DNA of 64,000 nt from an uncultured Thermanaerothrix sp. GTDB taxonomy: Bacteria; Chloroflexota; Anaerolineae; Anaerolineales; Anaerolineaceae. The stretch's first letter is position 1, and each line of letters begins with the position of its first letter. A program made the position numbers and the translations under genes. The DNA is taken from contig NZ_CALIMF010000014.1 of the NCBI RefSeq assembly GCF_938028735.1, positions 62,001 to 126,000 of the forward strand, given 5' to 3'. The notes beneath the pieces were generated by a model. That model saw only the letters and a list, made by a program, of their open reading frames with translations. It searched no databases and was not told the origin of the DNA. This document shows, piece by piece, positions 8,636-18,354 of this stretch.

Positions 8636-9745
8636 ATGCCACGCAAACCCGTTCCCCCGGCTCAGCCGCTTCCCAGCCACCCCGATCGCAACCCAGGCAT
8701 GGATGATGCTAAGCGGGCTGTTCTGGATAAGGCTCTCAGCGAGATCATTAAGCGCTATGGAGATGGCGCAATTATGCGTATGGGCGAAGCCCAACACTTA
8801 ACAGTGGAAGTTATTCCAACGGGTTCCCTTTCACTGGATATCGCACTGGGTGTGGGAGGCATCCCCCGCGGACGCATTACCGAGATCTTTGGCCCTGAGG
8901 CATCAGGTAAAACCACTCTGTGCTTGCATCTGGTCGCCGAAACACAGCGCATGGGTGGAACGGCTGCATACATAGATATGGAACATGCTCTTGATCCTAG
9001 TTATGCCGCCCGCGTTGGTGTCAACATTGAAGATTTGCTCATTTCGCAGCCCGATACCGGCGAGCAAGCGCTAGAAATCGCAGAGACGCTTGTACGGTCA
9101 GGGGCAGTGGATCTAGTAGTGATTGACTCAGTCGCTGCATTGGTGCCGCGCTCAGAAATCGAAGGGGACATGGGAGACGCAACAATGGGTATGCAAGCGC
9201 GTCTGATGTCTCAGGCCCTACGCAAACTCTCTGGTGCGATCAACCAAACTAAGACAGCGGTAGTCTTCACTAATCAATTACGTCAAAAAATTGGGGTCAT
9301 GTTTGGCAACCCTGAAACCACACCTGGCGGCCTGGCCCTGAAATTCTATGCTTCTGTCCGCCTGGACATTCGGAGAATTCAATCCATCAAAGTGGGGGCT
9401 GAAGTCATCGGCAATCGTGTTCGCGCCCGGGTAGTCAAAAATAAAGTAGCTCCGCCCTTCCGCACTGCTGAGTTTGACATTATGTACAACGAAGGCATTT
9501 CCAAATACGGTGATATCCTTGATTTGGCCACCGAGTATGGCATCATCCAAAAGCGGGGAGCTTTCTATTCCTACGGTGACATGCGTATAGGTCAGGGACG
9601 CGAAAATGCTAAAGAGTTTCTGCGCCAGAACGGCGAACTGTGCAACGAAATCGAGGTGGCGATTCGTCAGCGGGCTTTGAGTGGAGAAATCCCTCTCTCC
9701 CTAGCCGGAGGCGCAGCAGAAGAAGCCGATCTTGAAGAGTTGTAA
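8636..9745 (+). CDS. recA: Recombinase RecA
   Basis: ATP-dependent strand-exchange protein for homologous recombination and SOS activation. It has Walker A GPEASGKT (86-93), Walker [11 protein letters not shown] (about 160-169), the DNA-binding loop L1 near EGDMGD and L2 near [21 protein letters not shown], and an acidic C-terminal tail EEADLEEL. At 369 residues it carries about 20 extra proline-rich residues at the N-terminus; Met22 is an alternative start, but AGGAG about 9 bases before the ATG at 8636 supports the longer form. Its usual partner recX is not here but about 15 kb away on the other strand. Confidence 0.97.
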   Translation: MPRKPVPPAQPLPSHPDRNPGMDDAKRAVLDKALSEIIKRYGDGAIMRMGEAQHLTVEVIPTGSLSLDIALGVGGIPRGRITEIFGPEASGKTTLCLHLVAETQRMGGTAAYIDMEHALDPSYAARVGVNIEDLLISQPDTGEQALEIAETLVRSGAVDLVVIDSVAALVPRSEIEGDMGDATMGMQARLMSQALRKLSGAINQTKTAVVFTNQLRQKIGVMFGNPETTPGGLALKFYASVRLDIRRIQSIKVGAEVIGNRVRARVVKNKVAPPFRTAEFDIMYNEGISKYGDILDLATEYGIIQKRGAFYSYGDMRIGQGRENAKEFLRQNGELCNEIEVAIRQRALSGEIPLSLAGGAAEEADLEEL

Positions 9746-9771
9746 AAAACGCTTCCTCTCCCAGTAGCGCC

Positions 9772-10350
9772 ATGAAACGCCTCCGCCGAACTCGGTCACC
9801 CTTTTCCTGGCTGCCCAGGTTCGGCTATATTGGATTAATGGTATTGGGTGGGTTACTGGTGGGGTGCTCGGGATTTGCCCCCCAGCGGTCTGTTCTGGAC
9901 TACACCCTTTCTCCACCGTTTATTCCACCCTCTGCCCCACCCCCTCTGCCTCAGGCAGAAACCACCCCTGCGCATGTCCCTTCTCCCACCAGCATGTGCC
10001 AAAACAACCTGTCCTTTGTTAGTGATCTCACCATCCCTGATGGAAGTTCTGTCCCCACTGGGGCAATCCTAGACAAACGGTGGGAGGTCATCAATAGCGG
10101 AAACTGTGACTGGGACGAACGATATCGCTTACGCCTCATTGCCGGTTCGCTCTTGGGTGCCAACAGTCCTGAACAAGCCCTCTACCCAGCCCGCAGTGGT
10201 ACCCACGCTATTTTGCGCATCCTTTTTCAGGCTCCTGCCGAGGAGGGCCGCTATCGGAGCGCCTGGCAGGCATTTGATCCGAATGATTTTCCCTTTGGTG
10301 ACCCGGTCTTTATTGAAATTGAGGTGATTTCACCAACCTCAACCCCATAA
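9772..10350 (+). CDS. Lipoprotein with NBR1-type Ig-like domain
   Basis: A 192-residue predicted lipoprotein. A basic N-terminus and hydrophobic stretch lead to the lipobox LVGC (Cys about 32), then a proline-rich linker (about 45-75). The C-terminal half resembles the NBR1-like Ig / four-Trp domain seen in many Chloroflexota surface proteins: DLTIPDGSSVPTG, a WEVINSGNCDW strand, and a GRYRSAWQAFDP strand. It probably sits on the outer face of the membrane; partner unknown. It lies 26 bases after recA with no good ribosome-binding site, so it may be co-transcribed with recA without a functional link. Confidence 0.7.
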   Translation: MKRLRRTRSPFSWLPRFGYIGLMVLGGLLVGCSGFAPQRSVLDYTLSPPFIPPSAPPPLPQAETTPAHVPSPTSMCQNNLSFVSDLTIPDGSSVPTGAILDKRWEVINSGNCDWDERYRLRLIAGSLLGANSPEQALYPARSGTHAILRILFQAPAEEGRYRSAWQAFDPNDFPFGDPVFIEIEVISPTSTP

Positions 10351-10353
10351 AAC

Positions 10354-10384
10354 ATCTGCACCTGATCTGGTATCAGGTGCAGAT
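10354..10384. terminator. Bidirectional terminator hairpin between lipoprotein and ahcY
   Basis: A perfect 13-bp inverted repeat (10354-10366 with 10372-10384, 5-base loop) lies between two converging genes. Read on the minus strand it is followed by GTTTTATGG, a short T run that favours termination of ahcY; on the plus strand the flank is not T-rich. Confidence 0.7.
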
Positions 10385-10409
10385 ACTAAAAACTTCCAGC
10401 GCCCAAGGC

Positions 10410-11669
<1,260 letters not shown>

Positions 11670-12656
11670 TTAATCCTCCGAGAAGATGTTGATAGAATCC
11701 TCAAGCAATATACTCAGCGCTCCACAATCACCAAAATTCTGGTGATAGCGCTGCACAAATTCCTCGCGAGTGAAGACATGACTCTGAGGACCCTTCTGTT
11801 CCAGGCAATAGGCAGCCGCTAAGGCTCCCATTTGACCACATGTTACCCAGTCTAACCCTAATTGTAGTCCGCGGATAAAACCAGCGCGAAAAGCATCTCC
11901 AACACCGGTTGGATCCGCAATGTGCCGAGGGCTTACTGCCCGAATACGGAGCTCCTGACCCTCAGTGTAGATAATTGCTCCTTTTGCCCCCAACGTCACC
12001 ACCACCAAAGGAACTTGATTACAAATGGACGCTGCACTCAAACCGGTATGTTTCTGAAGCAATTCAAATTCATATTCATTGACAAAAAGGCCAAAGGCCC
12101 CCTCCACACCCCGGCGCAGTTCCTCTCCACTAACGCGCACAACTTGCTGGCTCGGATCGTAAATATAGCGCCATCCCATGGCTTTGCATTCTGCCACATA
12201 CCGATCCATTGCTACCGGGTCATTAGGAGAAATGATCACTAGTTCCGGCTGATCATCCCTCAGTTCATTAAGGCTTAAATCACGCGCAAAAGTCATGGCG
12301 CCAGGATAGAATGAACAAATCTGATTGTTATCTAGATCAGTGTTGGCGAAGAAAGAGGCAGTGAAAACCCCAGGTACAACCCGAATGTAACGCGTATCCA
12401 CCCCAACTGATTCTAAAAATTGACGATACTCCCCAAAGTCCTCACCCACAGTACCAAAAACAATTGGCCGCGCGCCCAAAAGTGCCATTGTGTAAGCAAT
12501 ATTCGTGGCTACCCCTCCGCGCTGACGCACCATCGAATCAACGAGGAAGGAAAGGCTAAGGGACTCCAGATGCTCAGGTACTATATGCTCACGAAAGTGA
12601 CCGGGAAAGGTCATCAAATAGTCATACGCAATAGAGCCGGTACAAATGGTTTTCAT
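11670..12656 (-). CDS. PfkB-family sugar/nucleoside kinase, probably adenosine kinase
   Basis: A 328-residue ribokinase-fold kinase. It has GGVATNIAYTMALLGA near the N-terminus and the PfkB signature with the DPTGVGDAF anion hole and catalytic Asp near residue 255. Sequence alone does not fix the substrate, but zero-gap coupling to ahcY points to adenosine kinase, which would pull the reversible SAHH reaction forward by converting adenosine to AMP. It is the first gene of the pair, divergent from corA. No strong ribosome-binding site is visible before the ATG at 12656. Confidence 0.8.
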   Translation of the reverse strand: MKTICTGSIAYDYLMTFPGHFREHIVPEHLESLSLSFLVDSMVRQRGGVATNIAYTMALLGARPIVFGTVGEDFGEYRQFLESVGVDTRYIRVVPGVFTASFFANTDLDNNQICSFYPGAMTFARDLSLNELRDDQPELVIISPNDPVAMDRYVAECKAMGWRYIYDPSQQVVRVSGEELRRGVEGAFGLFVNEYEFELLQKHTGLSAASICNQVPLVVVTLGAKGAIIYTEGQELRIRAVSPRHIADPTGVGDAFRAGFIRGLQLGLDWVTCGQMGALAAAYCLEQKGPQSHVFTREEFVQRYHQNFGDCGALSILLEDSINIFSED

Positions 12657-12775
12657 CGCAATGATTGATTACCCTTAGCGTAGAATTGCCCACCATATGA
12701 GGCGTGCCAATTATACCATCGAGACCAGTTGTTCAATTGTGTGTTTTTCGCTCGCCCGGCTCCATCCTACAGGAC

Positions 12776-12803
12776 TTGCGCAGATACATAGAAGGGGTAA
12801 AAT
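12776..12803 (+). promoter_or_regulatory. Promoter of corA
   Basis: TTGCGC (12776-12781), a 16-base spacer, and TAAAAT (12798-12803) predict a start near 12810 and a leader of about 32 bases containing GGGAGAG before the ATG at 12842. This also argues against a longer reading frame starting at 12704. Confidence 0.5.
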
Positions 12804-12841
12804 CCAGACACTTGAAAAACTTACCATTAGGGAGAGAGACT

Positions 12842-13774
12842 ATGATCACCATCTATCGCAGCCGAGAAGGGGTTCTTGAGACAGTTCCAGAGATTATAAG
12901 CGGATGTTGGATCAATGTCGTAGATCCAACCTCAGATGAAATTGAGCGGCTGATCTGTGAGGGGATTCCGCAGGATTTTTTAACTTACCCTCTCGACCTG
13001 GACGAGCGCTCCCGTACCGAACGTGAAGACGATGGTAAAATGCTTATCCTTTTACGTATCCCTTACTTTCAGAGTCAAATGGTAGACGTGCCCTATATCA
13101 CAATTCCATTGGGCATCATTCTTACCGATCAGTTTATTGTCACCGTGTGCCGTTACCCCAATGAAGTTATCAATGAATTTACTTCAGGGCGCGTTCGCCA
13201 TCTCTCGACTGCTAAACGCATTCGTTTTGTCCTTCGCATCCTTCTCAGTACGGCCAATCTCTATCTGTCTTACCTTCGTGAGATTAATCGTACTGTAGAA
13301 TCCGTCGAGGACCAACTCCAACTCTCTATGCAAAACCGCGAAGTCATGGAACTCCTAAAGTATCAGAAGAGCCTCGTCTACTTTACCACCGCCCTAAGAT
13401 CCAATGAACTCCTCCTTGAACGGCTCCAACGCGCCCAACTATTTCGTATGTACCCCGACGATGAGGATCTCCTTGAGGATGTAATCACCGAAAACCAGCA
13501 AGCCATTGAAATGGCAAATATTTCAAGCACCATTCTTACCAATATGATGGATGCTTTTGCCTCTATCATCTCCAACAACCTCAATGTGGTAATGAAATTC
13601 CTTACTTCAGTGACCATCTTGCTCAATGTCCCCGTCATTATTACAGGCTTTTATGGCATGAACGTTGATTTACCGCTTCAAGAGTTATCTTTTGCTTGGC
13701 AAATCATTCTGCTCATCTGCATCAGCCTAGTGGCGGTCACCGCGATTTATTTCACCCGCCGACGATGGTTCTAA
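12842..13774 (+). CDS. corA: CorA-type magnesium/divalent cation transporter
   Basis: A 310-residue membrane channel subunit of the CorA/MIT family, working as a pentamer for Mg2+ (or Co2+/Ni2+) entry. A long cytoplasmic alpha/beta and coiled region is followed by two C-terminal helices; the signature GMN is at 272-274 at the end of TM1, and TM2 runs to a basic RRRWF terminus. The frame is open from 12704, but the extra residues look non-native, and GGGAGAG upstream of 12842 plus the usual family length support this start. Confidence 0.92.
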   Translation: MITIYRSREGVLETVPEIISGCWINVVDPTSDEIERLICEGIPQDFLTYPLDLDERSRTEREDDGKMLILLRIPYFQSQMVDVPYITIPLGIILTDQFIVTVCRYPNEVINEFTSGRVRHLSTAKRIRFVLRILLSTANLYLSYLREINRTVESVEDQLQLSMQNREVMELLKYQKSLVYFTTALRSNELLLERLQRAQLFRMYPDDEDLLEDVITENQQAIEMANISSTILTNMMDAFASIISNNLNVVMKFLTSVTILLNVPVIITGFYGMNVDLPLQELSFAWQIILLICISLVAVTAIYFTRRRWF

Positions 13775-13971
13775 ACTGTTGCTTTCTACACCTTCAACCT
13801 AATGCCATATGATGATAACAGTTGGGTTGAAATTTCGTTTGGGAAAACCCTACTCTTTCGTTTGTTCATTGGTCTATTCATGCCTAGCAGATCTTCCAAA
13901 TCGCGGAAGGCCCTCTCGCAACTCATACAGGCCAGATTATTAGTACGCTGGTCCGCCTTGGTCTCCAGAAC

Positions 13972-14012
13972 AAGAAAAAATAATGACCGCCATATGTGGG
14001 ATTCTGGCGGCC
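13972..14012 (-). terminator. Rho-independent terminator of tRNA-Val
   Basis: On the minus strand the arms 14012-14005 and 13992-13985 form a GC-rich stem of about 7 bp around a 12-base loop, followed by ATTATTTTTTCTTG. It begins some 25 bases after the tRNA 3' end. Confidence 0.75.
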
Positions 14013-14036
14013 AAGCAACCGGATAACCCGTGCCTG

Positions 14037-14110
14037 TGGGCGGAACGGGACTCGAACCCACGACCTCCTCCTTGTAAGGGAGGCGCTCTAACCTACTGAG
14101 CTATCCGCCC
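14037..14110 (-). tRNA. tRNA-Val (anticodon TAC)
   Basis: A 74-base cloverleaf: acceptor GGGCGG pairs with CCGCCC, anticodon arm CCTCC-CTTACAA-GGAGG (TAC), T arm GTGGGTTCGAGTCCC. CCA is not encoded. Its promoter and terminator are both visible. Confidence 0.95.
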
Positions 14111-14121
14111 GTGTAATCTTT

Positions 14122-14150
14122 ATTATAACTTAACCTGCGCGAATTGTGAC
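14122..14150 (-). promoter_or_regulatory. Promoter of tRNA-Val
   Basis: GTCACA (14150-14145), a 17-base spacer and a perfect TATAAT (14127-14122) on the minus strand place the start near 14115, 5 bases before the tRNA. The box lies only a few bases after the stop of the SRPBCC gene. Confidence 0.6.
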
Positions 14151-14151
14151 G

Positions 14152-14577
14152 CTAACCATCACTTAGATCGGCAATGTAGTCACCCACTAATGCCTCAAAA
14201 TAATCTTGCAAAGGGCGCAGATAATTGACTTCCCACCAACCTATCATGGCCTTTGCGCTCTCTACTTTTACGCCGTGATGCCAAACTCGAAACAAACTTC
14301 CGGTACAGGTGGGCTCAATTCGGATTTCGATACTCGAATCAGCCGACACCGGTTCATCCTGAACCTGCCAGCTCTGTGTAATGTGGTTATAAGGAACGAT
14401 ACGATGTAATCTTCCCCAAACCCTCCCATCCAGTGCCCAAAATGATCCCCCTTCTTTAGCCTCAATCCGGGCGGGTTTATGGGTGAATTGAGCGTGTTCA
14501 AAGCTATCCAGCCACGCCCGGTAGATCCTCTCTGGATAAACCGGGATTTCTATATCAATCTCAATTGTGCCAAACAT
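14152..14577 (-). CDS. SRPBCC/START-like domain protein
   Basis: A 141-residue single-domain protein of the helix-grip (SRPBCC, AHSA1/Bet v 1-like) fold: N-terminal strand EIDIEIPVYPERIYRAWLD, a central sheet with WQVQDEPVS, and a long C-terminal helix WWEVNYLRPLQDYFEALV. These proteins bind hydrophobic ligands or act as co-chaperone-like modules; the role here is unknown. An in-frame GTG at 14580 is an alternative start; AAAGGA lies about 10 bases before the ATG. It is the last gene of the long minus-strand run and follows the histidine kinase by about 55 bases. Confidence 0.7.
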   Translation of the reverse strand: MFGTIEIDIEIPVYPERIYRAWLDSFEHAQFTHKPARIEAKEGGSFWALDGRVWGRLHRIVPYNHITQSWQVQDEPVSADSSIEIRIEPTCTGSLFRVWHHGVKVESAKAMIGWWEVNYLRPLQDYFEALVGDYIADLSDG

Positions 14578-14632
14578 CACTTCACCATCCTTTTGTGACC
14601 TCTAAAGATATAACCCCGCTAAGGTGCACTTG

Positions 14633-16399
14633 CTACTGCTGAGTGGCAACCGGGAGTGAGAAAAAAAACGTGCTTCCACGATTAATCTCACTTTCCGCCC
14701 AAATCCGCCCACCGTGAGCCTCAACCGTGTGACGCGCGATCGAGAGCCCCAGCCCCGTTCCACCCCCTGACCGTGACTGGTCTGCCTTGTAAAAACGCTC
14801 AAAAATCCGCGGTAAGGCCTCAGAACTGATACCGACCCCAGTATCCTTCACGCTAAAAATCACCTCGCTTTCACCCATTTGAGCCGCCAGATCAATACGC
14901 CCACCTGGCGGTGTGAATTTAATAGCATTATGCAGCAAATTTATCAGCACTTGCTCAATCCGTTCGCGATCAGCCAGTACCATGGGCAATGTAGAATCTG
15001 CATGCACGTCCAACGTCAAACCAACCCGCTCGGCTTGCAAGCGCATTCGCGAAGCAGCACTTTCGAGCAGACTGAGAGGTGAAACTGGCTGGCGATTAAG
15101 CGGAACTTTACCCGACTCAATGCGTGAAAGTTCCAACAACTCACGCACCAGTTGGGTCATGTTGTCAATTTCTTTGTCCATCTGTTCCAAAAATCGCCGC
15201 GCCATGAGCGGGTCTTCCAAGGCTCCCTCTTGCAATGTCTCCGTAAGCGCCTTTAAGGTAGCCAAAGGGGTGCGTAATTCATGAGAAACATTGCTAATAA
15301 AATCACGACGCACCGTTTCCAACCGTCTAACTCGTGTTAAGTCCTGAATCACCAGCAAGACATTTCCCTTGAGCGCTCCTCCCAGAGGCGTAGCAATTGC
15401 CTGTACAAACAGACGATTAGGGGTCATCTCCAGTGTGGTAGTGTACTGACGGTTGTTGCTTAGGGCTTTGCGCCAGAGTTCAACCAACTGGTGGTGACGC
15501 ACCACCTCAATCAACGATTTTGCCTCACCGCCTTCAGGCGGAGTGCCAAACAGACGTTCGGCCGCCGGATTGGTCAAATGCACCTTTCCCTCAGCGTCAA
15601 CAATGATCACACCATCGGTCATGTATTCTAGCACTGCATCAAACTGCACTCGCTCTGCTGCTAAAGCCTCGATTTGAGAGCGCAATTCACCAGCCATGTC
15701 CGAAAATGCTCGAGCCAGATGACCTATCTCATCCTCGCGAGACTGGATCAGTGCTAGAGAAGTCCCATTATGTGACAGTTGAGTAATGCTTTCTGTTAGT
15801 TGTCGCAAAGGAAGAACAACCAACCGAGAAACCAGCAAGGCCATGCTCCCTGCGAGTAGAACCGCCGCTAGGCCGACAAGGATCAGGTGGAAGGTCAATT
15901 GGTTCAGGATTTGGTCCGAAATGGTTGTTAATATGGCTACACGAAGAATGCCATAGATTTGTCCATTATCCTGGCTTATCAAAGGAAGCGTTACCATCAT
16001 CAAGCGTTCTGACGCATCGCGCACGAAAGAGAACTCAGCAGAATGGAGCACACCCTCAGGTAAGGCAACCGAGCGCGCCAATTTAAGTCTTTGCAAATGC
16101 CACATCGCCCCCCAACCCTCGGCCTCCAACTCGCCCTGAGGAGTATAGATCGCCGCCCAGGCATTCGCAGCGCGGGCAAACGCCAGCAACTCCTCGCGAA
16201 TCTCAGCCATCTGGTTTGTCTGACGCAAGGACTCCAGATGATTTCCAAGAATTTGCGCCTCTGCTAATAAATGACTTTTCTGTTGCTCCAGATACTGATG
16301 TTCAAAAGAAATCCGCATAATAATCAGTACACCGGTCACCACCAGAATAGACCAGCACACAAAAGGCCACGCAATGCGCCAAGTCAAAGAAGCGCGCAT
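14633..16399 (-). CDS. PhoR-like sensor histidine kinase
   Basis: A 588-residue membrane kinase that pairs with the adjacent response regulator. TM1 (about 10-30), an extracellular sensor region (about 31-170), TM2 (about 172-192), HAMP (about 193-245), a PAS domain (about 255-340), the HisKA H box FISNVSHELRTPL with phospho-acceptor His373, and HATPase_c with N box NLLHNAIKFTPPGG, G1 DTGVGIS and G2 GTGLGLS. The architecture matches PhoR/WalK. The start is the ATG at 16399, just after the regulator stop, with GAGGGA 9 bases upstream; the frame stays open to 16432 but that would overlap the regulator. Confidence 0.94.
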   Translation of the reverse strand: MRASLTWRIAWPFVCWSILVVTGVLIIMRISFEHQYLEQQKSHLLAEAQILGNHLESLRQTNQMAEIREELLAFARAANAWAAIYTPQGELEAEGWGAMWHLQRLKLARSVALPEGVLHSAEFSFVRDASERLMMVTLPLISQDNGQIYGILRVAILTTISDQILNQLTFHLILVGLAAVLLAGSMALLVSRLVVLPLRQLTESITQLSHNGTSLALIQSREDEIGHLARAFSDMAGELRSQIEALAAERVQFDAVLEYMTDGVIIVDAEGKVHLTNPAAERLFGTPPEGGEAKSLIEVVRHHQLVELWRKALSNNRQYTTTLEMTPNRLFVQAIATPLGGALKGNVLLVIQDLTRVRRLETVRRDFISNVSHELRTPLATLKALTETLQEGALEDPLMARRFLEQMDKEIDNMTQLVRELLELSRIESGKVPLNRQPVSPLSLLESAASRMRLQAERVGLTLDVHADSTLPMVLADRERIEQVLINLLHNAIKFTPPGGRIDLAAQMGESEVIFSVKDTGVGISSEALPRIFERFYKADQSRSGGGTGLGLSIARHTVEAHGGRIWAESEINRGSTFFFSLPVATQQ

Positions 16400-16403
16400 G
16401 CAT

Positions 16404-17117
16404 CTATCCCTCAAAACGGTAACCCGCCCCACGCACAGTCACGATTCGTCGCGGCTTGGCCGGTTCAGGTTCGATTTTCTCCCGCAGCCAGCGAATATGA
16501 ACATCCACTGTGCGCGAATCACCAATATACTCCCAACCCCAAACCCGCTCCAGAATCTGCTCACGAGTGAGCACTTGTCCTCGATGTTGTGCTAAATAAA
16601 GCAAAAGTTCATACTCTTTAGGTTTCAGAGGAAGAGGATTACCATTCAACAAAACCTCACGCCGCCCAATATTAATCAATAGATTACCATATTGGAGGCT
16701 CGGCGGTTGGCTCTCGCTTCGGGTATGACCACCTCCCACTTCCTCGCGCACCATACGCACCCGGCGTAATAGGGCCTTGACACGTGCCAGTAACTCGCGC
16801 ATTGAAAAGGGTTTAGTCAGGTAATCATCTGCACCCACTTCAAGTCCTACCACGCGATCTATTTCATCATCGCGTGCTGTGAGCATCAGCACTGGGGTTG
16901 TCATCTCCTGGCGCAAAATACGGCAGACCTCAAATCCATCCATCCCCGGTAGCATAATATCTAAGATGATCAAATCTGGTCGCGAGCGCCGCGCCACATT
17001 CAAAGCAGCAGGGCCATCACTGGCCACTTCTACCTCATACCCTTGGCGCCGCAGATTATAAGCCAGCGCCTCCTGCAAAGTGGTTTCATCCTCAACGATC
17101 AAGATTTTTTCACCCAT
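16404..17117 (-). CDS. OmpR/PhoB-family response regulator
   Basis: A 237-residue DNA-binding regulator. The receiver domain has an acidic pocket VEDE, phospho-acceptor Asp53 in [10 protein letters not shown], and Lys in LTKPF; the C-terminal winged helix ends [10 protein letters not shown]...[10 protein letters not shown], typical of PhoB. It overlaps the upstream GT4 gene by 8 bases, with GAGGAGGTGA as ribosome-binding site inside that gene's end, and is followed 4 bases later by its kinase. It may control phosphate or envelope stress genes; the target is not visible from sequence. Confidence 0.95.
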   Translation of the reverse strand: MGEKILIVEDETTLQEALAYNLRRQGYEVEVASDGPAALNVARRSRPDLIILDIMLPGMDGFEVCRILRQEMTTPVLMLTARDDEIDRVVGLEVGADDYLTKPFSMRELLARVKALLRRVRMVREEVGGGHTRSESQPPSLQYGNLLINIGRREVLLNGNPLPLKPKEYELLLYLAQHRGQVLTREQILERVWGWEYIGDSRTVDVHIRWLREKIEPEPAKPRRIVTVRGAGYRFEG

Positions 17118-18330
17118 GCCCTGTCACCTCCTCGAAAATGCTCATCATACGCCATGCCATTTGATCACGCCGAAAATTGACTTCTATACATTTACGTCCC
17201 GCTGCTCCCATGCGCCAAGCTAGGTCTTTGTTTTCTACCAGTCGCAGAACTGCATCCGCCAAAGCCCGAGGATTGCCCGGGGGAACCACTATACCTGCCC
17301 CCGCTTCCTCTACGACTTGCCGAATAACCCCGTCAATAGCAAGGATCACAGGCCGCCCTGCTGCCATATAATCGAACACTTTGTTAGGATAAGTTGTCTT
17401 GTAGGCTTCTAGAGGCTTCAAAATCGCAATACAGGCGTCAGCCGCAGCCAGAACCCGAGGCATCTCACGTTTCGAGAACGGGGGTAAGAAGATTAAGTTT
17501 TCCAATCCCCGGGTCTGTGCATCACGCACCAGCCCGGGTTTTTCCTTCCCATCCCCTACCAGCACAAAACGGATTGAGGGATAGCCCTTAAGCAACTCAG
17601 CGGCATCTAACACAACCCCCAAATCGTTGGAAAGACCATGGGCCCCCGCGTAGAGAACCACAAAGGCGTCTTGCAACCCATACCGCTTGCGGAAGTCGTC
17701 GCCCCGGGAGTGCGGATCGAACATCCGAGGATCGGCCCCATTGGGAACCAATTCGACCCACCTAGCCCCACGAGTTCGCACATGATCAATGAACCCTGGC
17801 GAATTGACAATCACTCGTTTAGCGCGACGGTAGAGGAATCGCTCCAATCTCTCAGAGGCCCAAATTAGGAGAGGCTGACGCAAAACCCCCACGGCTATCG
17901 CAAATTCTGGCCACAGATCACGCACCTCAAACACAAATGGCACCCGCCTAAGAAACGCTAGTAACCACGCAGTCAGGGCTTGAAATATTGGGGGAGAGGT
18001 TCCCCATATTACGTCAACCTTAGGTACCCCCAAGCCAACCCAGAATGAGGAAAGCATGAAGCTTATAAACGCAAGCGTCCGATGGAAGAAGCTGCGATGA
18101 AACGCCGGATAAGTGTAACATCGCAAGATCGTCAGACCAGGTTCAATGACCTTACAACTGACCCATTTCTTCGCCTCAGAATTAGGCTTACCACTTAAAT
18201 AATTGAGCGAACTAGCAACAACGGTTACCCGATGCCCGTGGGCAACCAAATATCGGGCCATCTCTTCATGGCGGGTACCGCCAGCTTCATCCAGAGAAGC
18301 ATAGGCTTGATGGATTAACAAGATATGCAT
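17110..18330 (-). CDS. GT4-family glycosyltransferase (WbuB-like)
   Basis: A 406-residue cytoplasmic GT-B retaining glycosyltransferase. The N-terminal Rossmann fold begins [27 protein letters not shown], the acceptor-side loop has FEVRDLWPE typical of WbuB/capsular GT4 enzymes, and the donor site has [10 protein letters not shown] and [24 protein letters not shown] with the EX7E-like region. It likely adds a sugar to a lipid-linked exopolysaccharide. The start is uncertain: TTG at 18348 is also in frame and neither has a clear ribosome-binding site. It sits between the heparinase-like gene and the response regulator. Confidence 0.88.
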   Translation of the reverse strand: MHILLIHQAYASLDEAGGTRHEEMARYLVAHGHRVTVVASSLNYLSGKPNSEAKKWVSCKVIEPGLTILRCYTYPAFHRSFFHRTLAFISFMLSSFWVGLGVPKVDVIWGTSPPIFQALTAWLLAFLRRVPFVFEVRDLWPEFAIAVGVLRQPLLIWASERLERFLYRRAKRVIVNSPGFIDHVRTRGARWVELVPNGADPRMFDPHSRGDDFRKRYGLQDAFVVLYAGAHGLSNDLGVVLDAAELLKGYPSIRFVLVGDGKEKPGLVRDAQTRGLENLIFLPPFSKREMPRVLAAADACIAILKPLEAYKTTYPNKVFDYMAAGRPVILAIDGVIRQVVEEAGAGIVVPPGNPRALADAVLRLVENKDLAWRMGAAGRKCIEVNFRRDQMAWRMMSIFEEVTGHG

Positions 18331-18354
18331 CAGCCTAATTTTAACCAATCCCCC

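Noticed and set aside
12704-12841. Extended N-terminus of corA from the ATG at 12704
   Set aside because: The extra residues are not CorA-like, and a promoter with TAAAAT at 12798 lies inside the extension. The ATG at 12842 has a good ribosome-binding site.
16400-16432. Histidine kinase start at 16432
   Set aside because: It would overlap the response regulator by 29 bases; the ATG at 16399 has a good ribosome-binding site.
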